Shown here: positions 59,709 through 64,000 of the stretch, in pieces
Layout: each line of letters opens with the position of its first letter
Position numbering within the stretch: the first letter of the stretch is position 1
Notes under the pieces: generated by a model
The model's database searches: none
What the model saw: the letters and a program-made list of their open reading frames with translations, nothing else
Told to the model about the DNA's origin: nothing
Source of the DNA: Christensenellaceae bacterium Phil1
GTDB lineage: Bacteria; Bacillota; Clostridia; Christensenellales; CAG-138
NCBI GenBank assembly: GCA_001940855.1
Contig: MSGS01000031.1
Span: 150,867 to 214,866, forward strand
Direction: 5' to 3'
Length of the DNA: 64,000 bases
Translations under genes and position numbers: made by a program

Positions 59709-60686
59709 ATGTCACTGACTAACAATGATACATTGTTGCAAGTAAATAATCTTAAGAAGTACTTTCCTACCCCGCATGGTCTTCTTTATGCGGTGGATAA
59801 TGTGAGCTTCAATATTAATAAAGGCGATACGCTTGGTGTTGTTGGCGAATCTGGCTGCGGAAAATCAACGCTTGGCCGTTCCATACTTAGATTACATGAG
59901 CCAACGGCAGGTGAAGTCATTTTCGAAGGCAAGAATATTCTTTCACTTAATCATGCGCAAATGAAGCACATGAGAAAGGACATGCAACTTATATTTCAGG
60001 ATCCGTATGAATCGCTTAATCCAAGAATGACCGTAAGCCAAGCAATACAGGCACCTATGCTTATTCAGGGCATGTATAAATCAAAGGACAAAGCTGCCCT
60101 GGAAAAACGGACATTAGAAATGATGGATATGGTTGGTTTGGCTCGTAGGCTTGTAAATAGCTATCCACACGAGTTAGATGGCGGCAGGCGGCAGCGAATT
60201 GGCATTGCGCGTGCGCTTGCGCTTAAACCGAAGTTCATTGTATGTGATGAACCTGTATCGGCGCTGGATGTATCAATTCAGGCGCAGGTATTGAATCTGC
60301 TACAGGATCTCCAGGAGCAGCTTGGCTTGACGTATATGTTTATTACGCATGACTTATCTGTTGTAAAACATCTTTCAACGCAGATTATGGTAATGTACCT
60401 AGGTCAGACTGTTGAAATTGGATCACCTGATCAGCTGTTCCATAACCCCTGCCATCCATATACGAAGGCATTGCTTTCGGCAATACCGATACCGGATCCG
60501 GAAATAAAGATGGAAAGGATACAGCTTAAGGGCGAAATAACATCGCCGATCAACGTTGGTCCTGGATGCAGATTTGCAAAGAGGTGCGTCTATGCAAAGC
60601 CGGAGTGCCACGAAAGATCCTGCGAAATGACTGAGGTGGAATCCGGACATAAAGTCGCCTGCTTTATGGTCAAAGACATGATGTAG
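59709..60686 (+). CDS. dppF: Oligopeptide ABC ATP-binding protein (DppF-like)
   Basis: 325 aa: Walker [11 protein letters not shown]-loop [10 protein letters not shown], Walker [15 protein letters not shown]-loop ITHD, C-terminal Cys motif ([14 protein letters not shown]). The ABC signature reads [15 protein letters not shown], with Asp for the usual Ser, a variant seen in some peptide transporters. AAGGAGG upstream. Confidence 0.95.
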   Translation: MSLTNNDTLLQVNNLKKYFPTPHGLLYAVDNVSFNINKGDTLGVVGESGCGKSTLGRSILRLHEPTAGEVIFEGKNILSLNHAQMKHMRKDMQLIFQDPYESLNPRMTVSQAIQAPMLIQGMYKSKDKAALEKRTLEMMDMVGLARRLVNSYPHELDGGRRQRIGIARALALKPKFIVCDEPVSALDVSIQAQVLNLLQDLQEQLGLTYMFITHDLSVVKHLSTQIMVMYLGQTVEIGSPDQLFHNPCHPYTKALLSAIPIPDPEIKMERIQLKGEITSPINVGPGCRFAKRCVYAKPECHERSCEMTEVESGHKVACFMVKDMM

Positions 60687-60740
60687 TTTTATCGGTGATA
60701 TCCGATTTAACTTATAAAAGAATTCAAGGAGGAAATACGA

Positions 60741-62324
60741 ATGAAATCTCAGAAGAAGTACAGCAAAATAATTAGCTGTATACTTGCAGTAATGATGATC
60801 GTATGCATTTTTGCTGCTTGCACAAACCAGACCAATGAGCCGAGCAACACCAATAGCGGCACAGAAGCTAATGGAACATCTAGTGAGCGGAAGCAGAAGG
60901 ACACGTTGATTGTTGTAAAGAGCGAAGATGTATCTTCCCTTGACCCGTCAAAAATAGTTAACCAGAAGTCCTTCACTATATACTCTCAGATATTTGAGGG
61001 ATTGGTAAGGTTTAATCCCGAGACCAAGGCCGTGGAGCCTTGCCTTGCAACCGAGTGGAAGCAGATAGATGATCTGAACTGGCATTTCACTCTCCGTCAG
61101 GGCGTAAAGTTCCATGATGGTTCCGAAATGACATCAGAAGACGTTGTGTACTCCTTTGAGCGTATTATGAGCAGCGGCGTCGTTTCCAGCTATGTTGACT
61201 ATATCGATAAGATAGTTGCGGATGGCGATTATGCCGTTACTATAACCATTAAAATGCCTTATGCACAGATAATACAGGCACTTACCTATCCTGCTGCCGT
61301 TGTGGTATCTAAGGCTGCTGTTGAAGCAAATGAAGAGGGCTTTGCTCAGAAACCAATCGGAACTGGTCCGTATGCTTTTGTAGAGCGCTTTGAGGCCGAC
61401 TCAATTACGCTTATTGCTTTCGATGATTACTGGGGAGAAAAGGCTAAGACAAAGAACCTTATATTCAAAGTTATACCCGAAGGATCCCAGCGCACTATAA
61501 TGCTTGAAAACGGCGAAGCCGACATTATATGTGATGTTCCCTCTAATGATGCAGCAAGGATAGCTGCTGCTGATAACCTTAAGCTTTATAATGAGACCGG
61601 CAATAAGTACTATGCATTGATTTTCAAATGCGATTCCTCTACCCCGGTAAGCAACAAGCTTGTTCGTCAGGCATTTGAATATGCCATAGATAAACAGGCG
61701 CTTGCCGATGCCGTTATGGCCGGTTATGCTCAGGTAGGTTCTCTCCTTTGCACTCCTGCTACCACTGGTTACAATGCCGAAAAGGACCGAGGTAATGTTT
61801 ACGATGTAGAAAAGGCAAAGGCGTTGCTGACTGAAGCAGGCTATCCTGATGGATTCGACCTTGAAGTATATGTCCGCACTGGACAAATCTATGAAGAGAT
61901 TGCTACTATAATACAAGCTCAGCTTGCTGAAGTTGGTATCAATATAAACATAAATCTGTTGGAAAGCGCTAAGATAGATGAAAAGTTCTATGGCGGCGAG
62001 GAAATCCCCATCCGTCTTTCCTTCTATAATAACATTTGCGCCGATACGGACTTCATAATGCAGAAGCTTCTCCCAACCACCTATGGTCAGGTCTACTTCA
62101 ATGATGATATGGTTGATCTCATTAACCGTTCTCGCGCAGAAACTGATGATGCTAAGCGCCAGGCTATATATGATGAGTTCCATGACCTTATGGCAGATGA
62201 TATGCCGCAGCTGTCGCTCTTCTATGAGCAGATACTCGTAGGCACGAGCAACATGGTAGAAGGATTCTCAATAAATCCTCTCGGTGCTCACCAGTATTGC
62301 CACGTTGTGGTATACGAAAACTAA
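60741..62324 (+). CDS. dppA: Oligopeptide ABC substrate-binding lipoprotein
   Basis: 527 aa, family 5 solute-binding protein. Lipobox FAAC (Cys27), Ser/Thr/Asn-rich linker, then VSSLDPSKIVNQKSF, LATEWKQIDDLNWHFTLRQG, VVYSFERIMSSG, GTGPYAFVERF. Delivers the ligand to the DppBCDF-like importer. Followed by a perfect 11-bp stem-loop, which may boost its mRNA relative to the permeases. Confidence 0.94.
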   Translation: MKSQKKYSKIISCILAVMMIVCIFAACTNQTNEPSNTNSGTEANGTSSERKQKDTLIVVKSEDVSSLDPSKIVNQKSFTIYSQIFEGLVRFNPETKAVEPCLATEWKQIDDLNWHFTLRQGVKFHDGSEMTSEDVVYSFERIMSSGVVSSYVDYIDKIVADGDYAVTITIKMPYAQIIQALTYPAAVVVSKAAVEANEEGFAQKPIGTGPYAFVERFEADSITLIAFDDYWGEKAKTKNLIFKVIPEGSQRTIMLENGEADIICDVPSNDAARIAAADNLKLYNETGNKYYALIFKCDSSTPVSNKLVRQAFEYAIDKQALADAVMAGYAQVGSLLCTPATTGYNAEKDRGNVYDVEKAKALLTEAGYPDGFDLEVYVRTGQIYEEIATIIQAQLAEVGINININLLESAKIDEKFYGGEEIPIRLSFYNNICADTDFIMQKLLPTTYGQVYFNDDMVDLINRSRAETDDAKRQAIYDEFHDLMADDMPQLSLFYEQILVGTSNMVEGFSINPLGAHQYCHVVVYEN

Positions 62325-62392
62325 AGCATTGCTTAAAACGTTATTGCCAGGTTAATGCGTATAGCATTATCCATTTATCAGTGCAACACATT

Positions 62393-62421
62393 GGGAGAAC
62401 TGCATATACGGCAGTTCTCCC
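62393..62421 (+). terminator. Stem-loop after the binding-protein gene
   Basis: GGGAGAACTGC / GCAGTTCTCCC, 11 perfect pairs, 7-nt loop, no U-run. More likely an mRNA stabiliser or partial terminator than a full stop, since the peptidase gene follows 37 bp later. Confidence 0.55.
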
Positions 62422-62457
62422 GTGCTAAATTACCAATAACTTAATGAGGCATAAAAC

Positions 62458-64000
62458 ATGAATACTTATAAAGCTATAAGAAACGAAATATCAAGTGATA
62501 ACATGATGGCGACTGTTCATCAGCTTGCCAAGTGGAAAAGACATTCAGGCACAGCCGAAGAACTTGAAGCATTCAAATACTTAAAATCAGTACTTGACGG
62601 TTTTGGATATACAACCAGACTTATTCCATGTGAAACATATATAAGCTTACCTGTCAGCTGCACGCTGAAAGTAAACGATGAGCCGGTTTATGCGCAAACG
62701 CATTCCATGGTACCTAATGCCCATGCGCTTGCACCGTTGATATATTGCCAAAATGAAACAGAAATAAGGAACACAAACTGTGCCAACAAGATTGTGTTGA
62801 CAAATGGCCGCGCAGTATATGGGCCTGTAAAGGCGGCGCAAGACGGAAATGCTGCCGGTATCATATTTGTTCAGGAAGCAGTTATACGCGAATGCATCCC
62901 ATCTGCCTGCTGGGGCAGTCCTACTACGCATGACTGGGGATTGCTTCCTAAAATACCAGTTGCATCAATAATTGATGATGCAGGGAATCCGATGATAGAA
63001 CAGCTCAAATCTGGATCTACGCTTATTGCAGACATTACTACAGAAGTAGATACAGGATGGCAAAATATTCCCCTGCTTATTGGTGATATCAAGGCACCAG
63101 AAAACTGCAATCAGTTCGTTCAGTTGACTGGTCATTGCGATTCATGGTACTACGGTGCTATAGATAATGGCACAAGCAATTCGCTGCAAGTAGAAATAGC
63201 ACGTATAGCGAAAGAACATCAGGCAGAATTAAAGAGGAACTTCAGGGTCGTATTCTATTCCGGACATTCGCATGGTCGGTATGCCGGTTCCGCATGGTAT
63301 GCAGATAACTTCTTTGAGGATCTGCGTGCAAACTGCATAGCCAATATAAACACAGACAGCGCAGGTTGCAGGGGCGCTGATGATATTATCCATTCTATAG
63401 TTATGCCTGAAGCTAAGCCCTTGGCAGTACAAATAGTTAAAGAGCAAACTGGCGAACAATTCGAGGGTAAACGCTGCGGCCGCCTTGGTGATCAGAGCTT
63501 TTGGAATGTAGGCCTTTCAAGCGCTTTTGCATCATTCTCAAGACAGAAGAAGCGAATGCTGCCTAATGGAAAGATGGGTTTTGAACGCGGCAATTCGGAA
63601 CTTGGACCAGGCTGGCATACTCCGGATGACCTTGAAAAGCATATAGATCCTAATAATCTTCTGCGCGATGCCAAAATAGTCGGCGAGTATGTTATGACAT
63701 GCCTAACAGAGCAGGTAATCCCTATGCATCTTGAATGTGCTGTAGCCGAAATAACCAGTGAACTTGAAAAGTGGGCAGCGCTGGCGGGCGATAAGTTTGA
63801 TTTAGATGATACGATAGAACGCTCAAAACAGCTTAATGGCAAAGTCGAACTATTTATGGATACGGAACTATCGGATAGTGTTAAAAATGAGTGCATATTG
63901 AAACTCAGCCGTTTGCTGACAGCAATAAACTTTACGCGTGGAAGTATATATGGAAACGAGCCTGCCCTACCTATAGACGCAATACCTGTGCTTTCATCAA
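62458..64000 (+). CDS. M28-type metallopeptidase-like protein (cut by window end)
   Basis: 514 codons visible from ATG 62458, open to the window end. N-terminal cap helix, PA-type insert at about 85-200, then the M28 metal site LTGHCDSWYYGAIDNGTSN (His226, Asp228 and Asp236). Where M28 aminopeptidases have the catalytic Glu-Glu pair, this protein reads SGHSHGRYAGSAWYADN (268-284), so the usual base Glu is replaced; a later INTDSAG gives another metal ligand. No signal peptide, so cytosolic. With the M20 gene and importer it forms a peptide use module. Either a variant peptidase or a non-peptidase hydrolase. Confidence 0.75.
   Translation, partial: MNTYKAIRNEISSDNMMATVHQLAKWKRHSGTAEELEAFKYLKSVLDGFGYTTRLIPCETYISLPVSCTLKVNDEPVYAQTHSMVPNAHALAPLIYCQNETEIRNTNCANKIVLTNGRAVYGPVKAAQDGNAAGIIFVQEAVIRECIPSACWGSPTTHDWGLLPKIPVASIIDDAGNPMIEQLKSGSTLIADITTEVDTGWQNIPLLIGDIKAPENCNQFVQLTGHCDSWYYGAIDNGTSNSLQVEIARIAKEHQAELKRNFRVVFYSGHSHGRYAGSAWYADNFFEDLRANCIANINTDSAGCRGADDIIHSIVMPEAKPLAVQIVKEQTGEQFEGKRCGRLGDQSFWNVGLSSAFASFSRQKKRMLPNGKMGFERGNSELGPGWHTPDDLEKHIDPNNLLRDAKIVGEYVMTCLTEQVIPMHLECAVAEITSELEKWAALAGDKFDLDDTIERSKQLNGKVELFMDTELSDSVKNECILKLSRLLTAINFTRGSIYGNEPALPIDAIPVLSS

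Overview
The window looks like chromosomal DNA of an endospore-forming member of Clostridia (Bacillota). Evidence: sigG, spoIIID, yqfC, yqfD and a BofC-like gene; the clostridial order yqfC-yqfD-phoH-pgpH-ybeY-cdd-era; zapA-mutS2; ruvCAB; and cohesin/dockerin proteins with a sortase signal. Species cannot be named from this sequence alone. I see no tRNA, rRNA, CRISPR array or intact transposase.

1-36.7 kb is a core-genome block, almost all on the minus strand: the 5' part of ftsK/spoIIIE, an envelope lipoprotein, a plus-strand zinc-ribbon membrane protein, a DivIVA-like coiled coil, ruvCAB, a BofC-like protein, an OmpR-type response regulator/histidine kinase/HtrA operon, mutS2, zapA, lspA-rluD, a solute-binding protein with a lytic transglycosylase, coaE, polA, a pyrimidine nucleoside phosphorylase, the era-cdd-ybeY-pgpH-phoH-yqfD-yqfC group, sigG, tcdA, spoIIID, comF and recD2. 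The ribosome-binding sites of sigG, spoIIID and possibly yqfC lie inside strong hairpins.

36.8-48.3 kb is an accessory island. A PdaB-like deacetylase gene is cut short, and the next ~10.2 kb is bracketed by two direct copies of a 289-bp sequence (281/289 identical by hand alignment). Between them lie a MerR-type regulator and a divergent operon for a peptide-type ABC importer (binding protein, two permeases, fused double ATPase) plus four enzymes: AroM-like, DUF917, Asp/Glu/hydantoin-racemase-like and nitroreductase. Uptake and breakdown of a hydantoin-like or modified amino-acid compound is my best guess.

48.3-54.2 kb holds the most interesting system. Read on the minus strand, a cobalamin-riboswitch-like leader with terminators precedes a 58-aa DUF2292 protein, a structured leader, a 1,395-aa secreted protein (about six InlB-type repeats, a transcobalamin-like DUF4430 domain, a C-terminal dockerin) and, 18 bp later, a sortase-anchored cohesin protein. 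The simplest reading is a B12-responsive surface complex in which a cohesin holds a dockerin-tagged, possibly corrinoid-binding protein.

54.3-64 kb carries a LysR-type regulator divergent from an operon for an M20 amidohydrolase, a complete oligopeptide ABC importer (dppBCDF-like plus binding protein) and an M28-type peptidase that runs off the window: a second peptide uptake and hydrolysis module.
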